This document shows positions 8,546-16,739 of a DNA stretch of 64,000 nt, piece after piece; positions within the stretch are counted from its first letter, which is position 1; every line of letters starts with the position of its first letter. This DNA is from Actinomadura chibensis NBRC 106107 (GTDB taxonomy: Bacteria > Actinomycetota > Actinomycetes > Streptosporangiales > Streptosporangiaceae). The notes beneath the pieces are model-generated. The model saw only the letters and a program-made list of their open reading frames with translations. It did not search any database and was not told the DNA's origin. Location: NCBI RefSeq assembly GCF_001552135.1, contig NZ_BCQP01000035.1, forward strand, positions 50,857-114,856, read 5' to 3'. The position numbers were made by a program, and so were the translations under genes.

Positions 8546-9280
8546 ATGAGTCAGTCCAGTCCGCAGCCGGAGCGGCAGTCCGCGTGCCGCCCGCCGGACC
8601 TGCGGCCGGGCCCGCGCCCGGTCGAGGTCGCGGCGTCCGACGCCGGGCTCGACCCGGTTCCGGGGCAGGCCCCGGAACCGCCGCCCGAGGTGATCCGCGC
8701 CTCGGACGCCGAGCGCGAGGCCGCCGTCGAGCGGCTGCGGATCGCCTCGGTCGAGGGGCGGCTCACCTTCGAGGAGCTCACCGAGCGGACCGAGGCCGCC
8801 TACGCCGCCGTCACCCGCGGCGACCTCGACCGCATCACCGCCGACCTGCCCGGCATGGGCGCGCCCGGCGCGAACCCGGCGCCCGTCCAGGTCCAGCGCA
8901 AGTTCAGCGCCGTCATGGGCGACTGCAAGGAGCGCATCGTCGGCCGCATCGACGGCCCGCTGGAGGCCGTCTCGGTGATGGGCGACGTCGAGCTCGACCT
9001 GCGCGGCGCGCAGGTGCCGAGCGGCGTCGTCGACATCACCGCCACCGCCGTGATGGGCGATGTGAAGATCATCGTCCCGGACGGCGTCACCGTCGAGCTG
9101 ACCGGCCGCGCCTTCCTCGGCGACCGCAGGGTCAACGTCCGCGACCCGCATCCGGGGGCGCGGGTGCCGGTCGTCCGCGTCACCGCGAACGCCGTCATGG
9201 GCGACATCAAGATCGTCGATGACCAGCACCACGCGCCGCTGCGCCGCGCGGTCGCCTCCTGGTGGCGCGACCGCGCCTGA
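8546..9280 (+). CDS. DUF1707 and LiaF-like C-terminal domain protein
   Basis: A 244-residue protein. Residues about 49-100 form a DUF1707 domain: IRASDAEREAAVERLRIASV, then EGRLTFEELTERTEAAYAA, then TRGDLDRITADLPG, a short predicted regulatory or binding module common in actinomycetes. The C-terminal half contains three repeats of a V/FSAVMGDxx strand motif (SAVMGDCKERIV, SVMGDVELDL, AVMGDVKIIV, AVMGDIKIVD), the beta-helix-like fold seen in LiaF and cell-wall-active antibiotic response proteins. There is no clear membrane segment. The role is probably envelope-stress related, by family analogy only. The N-terminal 45 residues are Pro-rich and look disordered. Confidence 0.8.
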   Translation: MSQSSPQPERQSACRPPDLRPGPRPVEVAASDAGLDPVPGQAPEPPPEVIRASDAEREAAVERLRIASVEGRLTFEELTERTEAAYAAVTRGDLDRITADLPGMGAPGANPAPVQVQRKFSAVMGDCKERIVGRIDGPLEAVSVMGDVELDLRGAQVPSGVVDITATAVMGDVKIIVPDGVTVELTGRAFLGDRRVNVRDPHPGARVPVVRVTANAVMGDIKIVDDQHHAPLRRAVASWWRDRA

Positions 9281-9304
9281 CGCGCGGCTTATCGAACGCC
9301 TCGC

Positions 9305-10069
9305 CTATCCGGCCGCCGCCGTGCGGGCCGTCTCCAGCGCCTCGGTGTAGCGCCGGACGACCAGGTCCGCGACCTCGGGGGCCGCCCCGAGCACCGGGGA
9401 CACCGCCGCCGCGCCCGCCGCGAGGGTCTCCGCCCGGACCTTGTCGGCGAAGTAGCCGGGGGCGAGGAAGTACGACGCCACCGCCACCCGCGGGGCGCCC
9501 GCGGCCAGCAGCGCCGCCACCGCCTCCGCCGGACGGGGCCGCGCCGCCGACGCGTAGGCCGGGACGACGTCCCGCCAGCCGCGCGCCCGCCACTCCCGGG
9601 CGAGCCGCGCGATGACGGCGTTCGCCGCCGGGTCGCTGGACCCCGCCGACACCAGCACGACGGCCGTGTCCGGGTCGCCGATCTCCACCCCGGCGCCGGA
9701 CAGGCGGCGCTCCAGGGCGTCGATCAGCAGCGGGTCGGGGCCGAGCGTCTCGGCCGTGCGGAGGCTCAGCCGCGGGTGCAGGGCCCGCACCCGGTTCAGC
9801 ACGCCCGGGATGTCGGTCTTGCTGTGGTAGGCCGCCGTGAGCAGGAGGGGCAGGACGACCGCCGCGTCCGCGCCGTCGGCGGCCAGGCCGTCCAGGACGC
9901 GGTCGGGCGTCGGCGGGGCGTGGTCGAGGAACGAGGCGTGCACGGGCACGTCCGGCCGCCGCGCCCGGACGGCGTCGAGCAGCGCGGCGACGGTCGCGGC
10001 GGCGCGCGGGTCGCGGCTGCCGTGCGCGACCGCCACCATCGGACGGCCCGTGCGGTGCGGGGAGCTCAC
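9305..10069 (-). CDS. Sirohydrochlorin chelatase (CbiX/SirB-like)
   Basis: A 254-residue protein with two CbiX-type half-domains. The N-terminal metal-site strand is MVAVAHGSRDPRAAATVAAL (residues 11-30), with the active His in AHGSR; VVLPLLLTAAYHSKTDIPGV carries the second conserved His; the C-terminal half repeats the pattern (VVLVSAGSSDP and VAVASYFLAPGYFADKV). It inserts iron into sirohydrochlorin to make sirohaem, the cofactor of the sulfite/nitrite reductase encoded upstream in the operon. In the second half the first His is replaced (SAGSS), so one functional metal site is likely. Its GTG start overlaps the cysH stop by GTGA. Confidence 0.87.
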   Translation of the reverse strand: MSSPHRTGRPMVAVAHGSRDPRAAATVAALLDAVRARRPDVPVHASFLDHAPPTPDRVLDGLAADGADAAVVLPLLLTAAYHSKTDIPGVLNRVRALHPRLSLRTAETLGPDPLLIDALERRLSGAGVEIGDPDTAVVLVSAGSSDPAANAVIARLAREWRARGWRDVVPAYASAARPRPAEAVAALLAAGAPRVAVASYFLAPGYFADKVRAETLAAGAAAVSPVLGAAPEVADLVVRRYTEALETARTAAAG

Positions 10070-10776
10070 AGGTGGATACCGCACTCGGTCTTGCCCATCC
10101 CGGCCCACCGGCCGCTGCGCGGGTCCTCGCCGGGCGCGACCGGACGGGTGCACGGCGCGCACCCGATCGACGGGTACCCGTCGTAGTGCAGCGGGTTGAC
10201 GAGCACCCCGTTGTCCTCGATGTAGTTGTCGATGTCGTCCTGGGACCAGTCCAGGATCGGGTTGACCTTGACCATGCCGCGCTTGCGGTCCCACTCGACG
10301 ACCTTGCGGTCGCGGCGGCTCGCCGTCTCGTCCCGGCGGATGCCGCTGAACCACGCCATGTACCCCTCAAGGGCCCGGCCGAGCGGCTCGACCTTGCGCA
10401 GGTGGCAGCACAGGTCGGGGTTGCGGCCGAACAGGCGCGGGCCGAGCGCGGCCTCCTGCTCCTCGACCGTCCGGGACGGCGTCACGTTGATCACGTTCAC
10501 CGGGTAGACGGCCTCGACGGCGTCGCGCGTCCCGATCGTCTCGGCGAAGTGGTAGCCGGTGTCGACGAACAGGACGTCGATGCCCGGCTTCACCTTCGAC
10601 ACGAGGTGGATCAGCGCGGCGTCCGACATGGACGAGGTGAGGCAGATGCGGTCGCCGAACGTCGCGGCCGCCCAGCGGATGACCTCCAGCGTGGAGGCGC
10701 CCTCCAGCGCGGCGGCGGCGGACTCGACGATGTCTTCGAGGTCGAGTGCGGGTCTGTCGGTCTCCAGAAGAGTCAC
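10066..10776 (-). CDS. cysH: APS/PAPS reductase CysH, [4Fe-4S] type
   Basis: A 236-residue thioredoxin-dependent reductase that converts adenylylsulfate (or phosphoadenylylsulfate) to sulfite in assimilatory sulfate reduction. It carries the paired cysteines DLCCHLRK (C123, C124) and GCAPC (C206, C209), which together ligate a [4Fe-4S] cluster, marking the APS-reductase type rather than the E. coli PAPS type. The catalytic C-terminal motif ECGIHL holds C232. The P-loop-like SSMSDAALIH and DTGYHFAET segments bind the nucleotide. GTG at 10776 has AGGAGG nine bases upstream. It overlaps both neighbours by four bases, so the operon is tightly coupled. Confidence 0.93.
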   Translation of the reverse strand: MTLLETDRPALDLEDIVESAAAALEGASTLEVIRWAAATFGDRICLTSSMSDAALIHLVSKVKPGIDVLFVDTGYHFAETIGTRDAVEAVYPVNVINVTPSRTVEEQEAALGPRLFGRNPDLCCHLRKVEPLGRALEGYMAWFSGIRRDETASRRDRKVVEWDRKRGMVKVNPILDWSQDDIDNYIEDNGVLVNPLHYDGYPSIGCAPCTRPVAPGEDPRSGRWAGMGKTECGIHL

Positions 10777-10928
10777 CGAGGGACCTCCTTGCTCGCGGTG
10801 CGGGGAGCTCCGACACCGAGGAATTTCAACGTGAAGGAACGGACGCAGTCAGGGCAGAACCAGGACCCGTGCTCTTCGCGGGGTTCGAGGCTCTCCTCAC
10901 CGCAGTAGGGGCAGTAGAAGGGCGCCAT
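10773..10928 (-). CDS. Small zinc-ribbon protein of the sulfur assimilation operon
   Basis: A 51-residue protein, MAPFYCPYCGEESLEPREEH followed by GSWFCPDCVRSFTLKFLGVG. Two CxxC knuckles (C6/C9 and C25/C28) 15 residues apart form a compact zinc ribbon or rubredoxin-like site. It lies between the sulfite reductase and cysH; its stop overlaps the cysH start (GTGA), and a GGAGG stands eight bases before its ATG, so it is a genuine operon member. A similar tiny protein occurs at this place in other actinomycete operons as I recall, but its job is unknown. An electron carrier, a chaperone for the Fe-S enzymes, or a redox sensor are possible. Confidence 0.8.
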   Translation of the reverse strand: MAPFYCPYCGEESLEPREEHGSWFCPDCVRSFTLKFLGVGAPRTASKEVPR

Positions 10929-10993
10929 GCGCTCGCCTCCACCGCCGCCGTGCCGGGGAGCGCCCCCCGACGCCCCCCGGTTCGCTTCGCCCG

Positions 10994-12646
10994 TCATTGG
11001 AGATCGGCTTCGTCGGCGCGCCGCACCCACTCGGCGAAGGACTCTCCCTCGCCGCGCTGCTTGTCGTAGGCGCGGACGACCCGCTCGACGTAGTCGGTCA
11101 GCCCCGCCGACGTCGTCTTCAGCCCGCGGACCTTCTTGCCGAACGACGCGCCGAGCTGCCCGCCGAGGTGGATCTGGAAGCCCTCGACCTGGTCGCCGTT
11201 CTCGTCCAGGACGAGCTGGCCCTTCAGCCCGATGTCGGCGACCTGGATGCGCGCGCACGCGTTCGGGCAGCCGTTGACGTTGATCGTCAGCGGCTGGTCG
11301 AAGTCGGGGAGCCGCTCCTCCAGCTCGTCGATCAGGTCCATGGAGCGCTGCTTGGTGTCGGTGATCGCGAGCTTGCAGTACTCGATGCCCGTGCACGCCA
11401 TCGTCTGCCGCCGGAACGTGGACGGCCGCACCTGGAGGTCGTGCTTGGCCAGCTCGTCGGCGAGCTCCTCGGTCTTCTCCTCCGGGACGTCGAGGATGAC
11501 CATCTTCTGCTCGATGGTCGTCCGGACCCGGCCGGAGCCGTACCGGTCGGCGAGGTCGCCGATGACGCCGAGCAGCTCGCCGCTCACCCGGCCGACGCGC
11601 GGCGCGAACCCGACGTAGAAGTTGCCGTCCCGCTGCGGGTGGATGCCGACGTGGTCGCGGCGGGGGAGCGGCGCGGCGGGCTCGGGGCCGTCGGGAAGCG
11701 CGTACCCGAGGTACTCCTTCTCCAGCACCTCGCGGAACTTCGCGGCGCCCCAGTCCTTCATGAGGAACTTCAGCCGGGCGCGGCTGCGCAGCCGCCGGTA
11801 CCCGTAGTCGCGGAAGATCGACGTGACGCCGTGCCACACCTCCGTGGCCTGCTCCGGCTTCACGAAGACGCCGAGGCTCTGCGCGAACATCGGGTTGGTG
11901 GACAGGCCGCCGCCGACGAAGAGCTGGTAGCCGGTCTCGCCCGCCTCGTTCACGACGCCGACGAACGCGATGTCGTTGATCTCGTGGACGGTGCAGTGCG
12001 CGGTGCACCCCGACAGGGCCGTCTTGTACTTGCGCGGCAGGTTCGAGAACTCGGGGGAGCCGATGTAGCGGTCGTGGATGTCGCGGAGCTGCGGGGTCGC
12101 GTCGATCACCTCGTCGGCCGCGATCCCGGCGAGCGGGCAGCCGATGATGACGCGCGGGACGTCCCCGCACGCCTCGGTGGTGTGCAGCCCGACGGCGTCG
12201 AGCGCCTCCCAGATCGCCGGGACGTCCTCGATCCGCACCCAGTGCAGCTGGATGTTCTGCCGGTCGGTGACGTCGGCGGTGCCGCGGGCGTACCGCGTGG
12301 AGATGTCGGCGACGGTGCGCAGCTGGGGGCCGCTGAGCTGGCCGCCGTCGATCCGCACCCGGAGCATGAAGTAGCGGTCTTCGAGCTCCTCGTCCTCCAG
12401 GGCGCCGGTGCGGCCGCCGTCGATGCCGGGCTTGCGCTGGGTGTAGAGGCCCATCCAGCGGAAGCGGCCGCGCAGGTCGGCGGGGTCGATCGAGTCGAAG
12501 CCGGACTTGGAGTAGATCTCGATGATGCGGCGGCGGACGTTCAGCCCGTCGTCGTTCTTCTTGTTCTCCTCGTTCTTGTTGAGCGGTTCCCGGTAACCGA
12601 GGGCCCACTGGCCCTCGGCCTTCTTGCGCTTGATCGCGGGTGGCAC
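10994..12646 (-). CDS. Ferredoxin-dependent sulfite (or nitrite) reductase
   Basis: A 550-residue sirohaem/[4Fe-4S] enzyme that carries out six-electron reduction of sulfite to sulfide (SirA) or nitrite to ammonia (NirA). Cluster-ligand cysteines are TMACTGIEYCKLA (C418, C424) and NVNGCPNACARIQ (C460, C464). The early conserved blocks KNDDGLNVRRRIIEIYSKSG and TDRQNIQLHWVRIEDVP are present. Neighbouring cysH and sirohaem chelatase genes and the cysteine leader favour sulfite as substrate. The start is set at GTG 12646, with GAGGA eight bases upstream; an alternative GTG at 12685 lacks a ribosome site. The gap to the zinc-ribbon gene is 65 bp. Confidence 0.9.
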   Translation of the reverse strand: MPPAIKRKKAEGQWALGYREPLNKNEENKKNDDGLNVRRRIIEIYSKSGFDSIDPADLRGRFRWMGLYTQRKPGIDGGRTGALEDEELEDRYFMLRVRIDGGQLSGPQLRTVADISTRYARGTADVTDRQNIQLHWVRIEDVPAIWEALDAVGLHTTEACGDVPRVIIGCPLAGIAADEVIDATPQLRDIHDRYIGSPEFSNLPRKYKTALSGCTAHCTVHEINDIAFVGVVNEAGETGYQLFVGGGLSTNPMFAQSLGVFVKPEQATEVWHGVTSIFRDYGYRRLRSRARLKFLMKDWGAAKFREVLEKEYLGYALPDGPEPAAPLPRRDHVGIHPQRDGNFYVGFAPRVGRVSGELLGVIGDLADRYGSGRVRTTIEQKMVILDVPEEKTEELADELAKHDLQVRPSTFRRQTMACTGIEYCKLAITDTKQRSMDLIDELEERLPDFDQPLTINVNGCPNACARIQVADIGLKGQLVLDENGDQVEGFQIHLGGQLGASFGKKVRGLKTTSAGLTDYVERVVRAYDKQRGEGESFAEWVRRADEADLQ

Positions 12647-12783
12647 GGCGCGCGTCCTCGTCTGAGAGTGGGACGCGTAGCGCACCGGCAGTCAAAGCGG
12701 CCGGCTCGACGCTGAGCAGGAGGTGATTCAACAGTGACGCCGATGCACCACGCGCCCGGTTGTGCAGGGGCGTGGTCGGAGCG

Positions 12784-12861
12784 TCACCGACAGATCGCGC
12801 TGCGGACGCGGAGGAAGTCGACGTGCCGGCGCTTGGCCAGCAACGGGTCCGCGGCAGTCAT
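12784..12861 (-). CDS. Cysteine-type leader peptide upstream of the sulfur assimilation operon
   Basis: A 25-codon reading frame, MTAADPLLAKRRHVDFLRVR followed by SAICR, ends about 140 bp before the reductase start. The RRHVD-LLRV-SA-xC pattern near the C-terminus matches the short leader peptides seen upstream of sulfur-metabolism operons in streptomycetes and relatives. Mycobacterial and streptomycete examples are thought to sense cysteine by ribosome stalling or termination. Only one Cys is present, at the penultimate position. The placement, conserved motif and absence of any other gene in the interval support it. The attenuation mechanism here is inference. Confidence 0.75.
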   Translation of the reverse strand: MTAADPLLAKRRHVDFLRVRSAICR

Positions 12862-12929
12862 ACCTGAACTTTGACATGCCCTCTGTCGGGCTGTCCAGTT
12901 ACGTCCGGCACCGGGGCGGGTGAGATGCG

Positions 12930-13115
12930 TCATCCCTGCCGCCTCCAGTTGACCGGGGGCTCGGCGTCGTCGCTGGTCGCCCCGGTGGGCGCGGCGGCGC
13001 GGTCGGCGGGCACCGCGGTGGCCGGACGGCGCTGGTGTTGGCAGTCACACCAGGAGCCGCCGCGGCACTCCTCGTGGCGGCGGTCACGGCATGACGGGCA
13101 GATCACGCCTTCCAT
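12930..13115 (-). CDS. Small cysteine-rich hypothetical protein
   Basis: A 61-residue protein whose N-terminus, MEGVICPSCRDRRHEECRGG then SWCDCQHQRR, holds six cysteines and four histidines within 30 residues. CxxC, C...CDC and the histidines could bind zinc or an Fe-S cluster. I recall short actinomycete proteins with the same CRGGxWCDCQH core, so this looks conserved, but no function is known to me. The C-terminal half is Ala/Pro-rich and probably disordered. It stands alone between the sulfur operon leader and a divergently oriented YihY gene. The reading frame extends further upstream, but ATG 13115 sits directly before the conserved part. Confidence 0.6.
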   Translation of the reverse strand: MEGVICPSCRDRRHEECRGGSWCDCQHQRRPATAVPADRAAAPTGATSDDAEPPVNWRRQG

Positions 13116-13418
13116 TGTCGCCGATGGTGGCGGATGCTCTGAGCACGCGCCGGGCACACGTCGCGCCGGGTAAAAGACGATCATGGTCGGGTGGACGTTC
13201 CGTCCCGTCAAAGCGGGTATGGGCACAGGGACGTGCAGGGAACGGGCCGCCGACCGGCGAGACGATCGAGCGGGGGAGGCGGTCGGAACGGAACGTGCGA
13301 AGCGGATCACCAGGATGAGCGGAGGGGCCCGGGGGACGCGGGGGACGGGCCGGGCGCGGGAGACTCGCGAGGTCGATGCGGCATGTTCCGGACGCGGAAC
13401 GCTCTACGGTGGGGCGGT

Positions 13419-14678
13419 GTGACCACCGTCTCCGACGCCGCGGGCGTCCCCCCGGCCGGGGACTCCGAACCCGGACCGGACCAGGACGCCCCAGCCCGGC
13501 ACGCCCCGGACGCCCCTGCCCAGGACGCCTCCGCCCAGGACGCCTCCGCCCAGGACGCCTCGGCCCGGCGCGCCCCCGGCGCGGTCGCCGCGCACGCCCC
13601 GGGGCCGCGCGCCCGCGACCGGCTGCGCGCCCGCGCCGCGGCGGGCGCCCGCACGACCGGACGGGTCAGCTGGGCGCTCGTGAAGGGCACGGCGGCGGGC
13701 GCGTTCCGCTACCGGGTGACGGGCCTCGCCGCCGAGGCCGCGTTCTTCGCGCTGCTGTCCCTGCCGCCGCTCGTGATCGGGCTGATCGGGACGATGGGCC
13801 ACCTGCGCGGCGCGATCGGCCCCGACGCCGTCGCCGACATCCGCACGTGGGTGATCGGGCACGCCCAGCAGGTGCTGACCGCCGAGGCGGTGAACACGAC
13901 GGTCGTCCCGCTGCTCAACGACGTGATCAACGGCGGCCGGGTCGACATCGTCTCGGTCAGCTTCCTGATCTCGCTGTGGGCGGGCTCGCGCGCGACGAAC
14001 GTGTACGTCGACACGATCACCATCGCCTACGGGCTGTCCGGCATCCGCGGCGTGATCCGGACCCGGCTGCGCGCCTTCTTCCTCTACCTCGTCGGCCTGC
14101 TGGTCCTGGTGGTCGTCATCCCGCTGCTGGTGGCCGGGCCCGCGCTGGTCCGGCAGGCGCTGCCGGAGAGCGCCCAGGCGGTGCAGCTGCTGTACTGGCC
14201 GGTCGTGATCAGCCTGTCGATCGTGTTCCTCGCGACGCTGTACCACGTGAGCGTCCCGGTGCGGACGGCGTGGTGGCGCGCGGTGCCCGGCGCGGCGCTC
14301 GCGCTGCTGATCTGGATCTTCGGCAGCATCACGCTCCGCATCTACCTCACCGGCTCGTTCAGCGGCGTCTCGGTCTACGGGTCGCTCGCCGCCGCGATCG
14401 CCGTGCTCGCCTGGCTGTACGTCGCCGCGCTCGCGGTGCTGATCGGGGCGACCCTGAACGCCGAGATCGACCGGCTGTGGCCGAGCGAGGTCACCGCCAC
14501 GGCGCGCGCCGAGCTGGCGGAGCGGCACGCGGCCGCCGCCGACGCGGAGGCCGCCGCGGAAGCGGATGCCGAGGCGGGCGCCGAGCCGGGCGCGGAGCCG
14601 GGCGCGGGGGCGGATGCCGGGGGCGCCGCCGAAAGCGGGGCCGAAGCCGCCGCGGAAGGTAAAAAGAGAACCCGTTGA
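13419..14678 (+). CDS. YihY/BrkB family membrane protein
   Basis: A 419-residue integral membrane protein. After an Ala/Pro/Asp-rich cytoplasmic N-terminus with AQDASAQDASAQDAS-type repeats (about residues 30-50), the YihY core follows: YRVTGLAAEAAFFALLSLPP, VSVSFLISLWAGSRA, and GSITLRIYLTGSFSGVSVYG with SLAAAIAVLAWLYVAALAVL, giving about six transmembrane helices. The C-terminal tail (from about residue 365) is an acidic Ala/Glu/Gly-rich repeat. YihY proteins are not RNase BN; their function is unresolved. GTG 13419 is the start because a TACGGT -10 element at 13405-13410 lies eight bases upstream and no ribosome site is visible, implying leaderless expression. Confidence 0.82.
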   Translation: MTTVSDAAGVPPAGDSEPGPDQDAPARHAPDAPAQDASAQDASAQDASARRAPGAVAAHAPGPRARDRLRARAAAGARTTGRVSWALVKGTAAGAFRYRVTGLAAEAAFFALLSLPPLVIGLIGTMGHLRGAIGPDAVADIRTWVIGHAQQVLTAEAVNTTVVPLLNDVINGGRVDIVSVSFLISLWAGSRATNVYVDTITIAYGLSGIRGVIRTRLRAFFLYLVGLLVLVVVIPLLVAGPALVRQALPESAQAVQLLYWPVVISLSIVFLATLYHVSVPVRTAWWRAVPGAALALLIWIFGSITLRIYLTGSFSGVSVYGSLAAAIAVLAWLYVAALAVLIGATLNAEIDRLWPSEVTATARAELAERHAAAADAEAAAEADAEAGAEPGAEPGAGADAGGAAESGAEAAAEGKKRTR

Positions 14679-14717
14679 GGTCCTGAATAGGTCAAACATG
14701 TCGTAGCCTCGCGTGAC

Positions 14718-15704
14718 ATGACCCCCCGTGCGGAGGCCGGACGGCTGCGGACCGTGACCGGCACGATCCCGACGTCCGACATCACCGGACCCGTGCTGTC
14801 CCATGAGCACCTGCAGATGGACCTGCGCTGGCCGGCCCGTCCGAAGCTGGTCGAGTCCGACCCCGGGCGCTGGCTGGACGAGGAGAAGTCGGTCCAGCGG
14901 GAGCTGGCGGCGCTGCGCCGCGACCACGGGCTCGGCCTCGTCGTCGACCTGACCTGCTCCGGCATGGGGCGCAACGCCGCCGCGCTGGCCCGGATCAGCT
15001 CCGGCGCGCGGGTCGCGGTCGTCGCCGGGACGGGCGTGTTCACCGAGCCGTTCCACCCGTCGTTCGTCCGCGAGGCGATCGCGGCGGGCGACGCGCCGGA
15101 CGGCCCGTCCGCCGCCGAGCGGCTCGCCGAGCGCTTCCTCGCCGAGGTCGGCTTCGGCATGGACGGCACGAACGCGCTGCCCGGCGTGATCGGCGAGATC
15201 GGGACCTGGGGCGAGGCGCCGACGGAGGCGGAGGAGCTGTGCCTGCGCGCCGCCGCCCGCGCCGCCTCGCTGTCCGGGCTGTCGGTGGCCACCTACGGCC
15301 GCGCCGGGCTCGCCCAGCTGGAGATCCTCACCTCCGCCGGGCTGCCCCCGCACCGGGTCGCGGTCGGCCAGCAGGACCGGGTGGACGACCCCGGCCAGCA
15401 CCGCAAGATCGCCGAGACCGGCGGGTACGTCTCGTTCGGCACGCTCGGCCTCGCCGGGGACGACCACGCCGCGCTCGGCGCCCGCGTCCGCTCCGTGATG
15501 GACCTGCTGGAGGCCGGGCACGCCGCGCGGGTGCTGCTGAGCACGGGCGTGTCCCGGATGACGCAGATCGCCCGGTACGGCGGGACGGGCTTCGGCTACC
15601 TCTTCGAGACGTTCCTGCCCGCGCTGCGCGCCGCGGGCGCCGACGACGCGACGCTCCAGGGCGTCCTGCGCGACAACCCGCTGCGCTGGCTCACGGGCGC
15701 CTGA
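14718..15704 (+). CDS. Phosphotriesterase-family protein with lost metal ligands
   Basis: A 328-residue TIM-barrel protein of the phosphotriesterase/PHP family (LSHEHLQMD near the N-terminus, ARYGGTGFGYLFETFLPAL near the C-terminus). Active members bind two metals through HxH, a carboxylated Lys or Glu, two later His and an Asp. Here HxH is kept (H29, H31) and the bridging residue is Glu (E160, GVIGEIGTWG). The two later His positions are Tyr193 (VATYGRAG) and Gln218 (GQQDRVDD), and the expected SHD motif reads STG at 275-277. A normal binuclear centre is therefore unlikely; it may be a pseudoenzyme or have a remodelled site. TAGCCT at 14704-14709 suggests a leaderless start. Confidence 0.8.
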   Translation: MTPRAEAGRLRTVTGTIPTSDITGPVLSHEHLQMDLRWPARPKLVESDPGRWLDEEKSVQRELAALRRDHGLGLVVDLTCSGMGRNAAALARISSGARVAVVAGTGVFTEPFHPSFVREAIAAGDAPDGPSAAERLAERFLAEVGFGMDGTNALPGVIGEIGTWGEAPTEAEELCLRAAARAASLSGLSVATYGRAGLAQLEILTSAGLPPHRVAVGQQDRVDDPGQHRKIAETGGYVSFGTLGLAGDDHAALGARVRSVMDLLEAGHAARVLLSTGVSRMTQIARYGGTGFGYLFETFLPALRAAGADDATLQGVLRDNPLRWLTGA

Positions 15705-15820
15705 CGCGCCGCCCACCTGGTCCCCCCCTGGGTCGGGCCTTCCGCGCCCGTATGGGACGCCCTGAGCGCCTGTAACGGCGCGGGGAGTGGGTAGGGGTGA
15801 CCCCGGAAGGGGGTGCGCCG

Positions 15821-16537
15821 ATGTCCTGGAACAGGCCCGCGAACAGATCCGCTCGCGACGACCTGGGGCAGACCGAGACCGTCCGGCTCCCCTACACCGA
15901 CCGCTCCGAGGCGGGCCGGGTGCTCGCCGAGCGCCTCGCGCCGATGGGCCTCGACGGCGCCGTCGTGCTGGCGCTGCCGCGCGGCGGGGTCCCCGTCGGC
16001 CACGAGGTGGCGCGGCGGCTCGGGTCGCCGCTCGACGTCCTCGTCACCCGCAAGATCGGGTATCCGCCGCAGCCGGAGCTCGGGGTCGGGGCGATCGCCG
16101 AGGGCGGCTCCCCGGTCTTCGACGCCGGCCTGCTGCGCCGGCTCGGGCTCAGCGCGGACGACCTCGCCCGCACGGTCGAGGCCGAGCGCGCCGAGCTGGC
16201 CCGCCGGGTCGCCGCCTACCGGGGCGGGCGGCCGCTGCCGGAGACGGCCGGGCGCCCGGTGATCGTCGTGGACGACGGCCTCGCCACCGGCGGGACGGCC
16301 CGCGCCGCGGTGCGGGCGATGCGCGAGCGGGGGCCGTCGCGGCTCGTCCTCGCGGTCCCGGTGGGGGCGGCGGAGACCGTCCACGACCTGGAGCCCGAGG
16401 TGGACGACATGGTGGTGCCGGCGGCGCCGTGGGAGTTCCGCGCGGTCGGCCAGTGGTACCGCGACTTCGACCAGCTCAGCGACGCCGACGTGACCGCCTG
16501 GCTGGACCGGGCGGCGCGGGCGCGCGGCGCGGGCTGA
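15821..16537 (+). CDS. Phosphoribosyltransferase domain protein
   Basis: A 238-residue type I phosphoribosyltransferase fold. The PRPP-binding loop is VIVVDDGLATGGTARAAVRA (about residues 146-165), and an early VVLALPRGGVPVGHEVARRL strand-loop matches the group often annotated as predicted phosphoribosyltransferases in stress or dormancy regions. The flexible hood region contains RKIGYPPQPELGVGAIAEGG. The substrate base is unknown. The start at ATG 15821 follows GAAGGGGG eight bases upstream; an upstream GTG at 15797 in the same frame lacks one. It is followed by a hairpin-rich non-coding stretch up to the convergent whiB gene. Confidence 0.8.
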   Translation: MSWNRPANRSARDDLGQTETVRLPYTDRSEAGRVLAERLAPMGLDGAVVLALPRGGVPVGHEVARRLGSPLDVLVTRKIGYPPQPELGVGAIAEGGSPVFDAGLLRRLGLSADDLARTVEAERAELARRVAAYRGGRPLPETAGRPVIVVDDGLATGGTARAAVRAMRERGPSRLVLAVPVGAAETVHDLEPEVDDMVVPAAPWEFRAVGQWYRDFDQLSDADVTAWLDRAARARGAG

Positions 16538-16577
16538 GCCGGGCCGGGCGCCGGGAGCCGGGCGCCGCCGGAATTTA

Positions 16578-16607
16578 GCGTGGCGAATTTTCGGAAATTG
16601 GCCACGC
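16578..16607. terminator. Hairpin downstream of the phosphoribosyltransferase
   Basis: GCGTGGC at 16578-16584 pairs with GCCACGC at 16601-16607, and inside it AATTT pairs with AAATT across a TCGG loop, with one G-G mismatch. The stem is 12 bp and lies 40 bp past the stop. It has no U-tract, so it may be a terminator or a stabilising 3' end. Confidence 0.5.
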
Positions 16608-16658
16608 GCGGGGGACGCTTGCGGTAAAAGCCCGGCGTTCCCCGGAAAGGCGTGACCG

Positions 16659-16687
16659 TTGTGACGCACATGTGACTCACATGTGAC
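16659..16687. repeat. Repeated TGTGAC/CACATGTGA palindromes
   Basis: GCACATGTGA at 16666-16675 and the perfect palindrome TCACATGTGA at 16677-16686 lie in tandem 11 bp apart, with TGTGAC occurring three times. This resembles a protein-binding site array (CRP-like half-sites), but it lies between the 3' ends of two convergent genes, where no known promoter is expected. Confidence 0.45.
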
Positions 16688-16692
16688 GAAGC

Positions 16693-16731
16693 GGCCCGGG
16701 CCCGGCCCCTCGGGAGGGCCGGGCCCGGGCC
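16693..16731. terminator. Strong GC-rich bidirectional terminator hairpin
   Basis: A perfect 16-bp stem (16693-16708 with 16716-16731) with a seven-base loop, made of GGCCCGGG-type blocks. It is placed between convergent genes and can act on both strands. Confidence 0.7.
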
Positions 16732-16739
16732 AACGCAAA

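Noticed and set aside
12646..12685. GTG at 12685 as start of the sulfite reductase
   Set aside because: No ribosome site before it; GTG at 12646 has GAGGA at good spacing and family homology begins after it.
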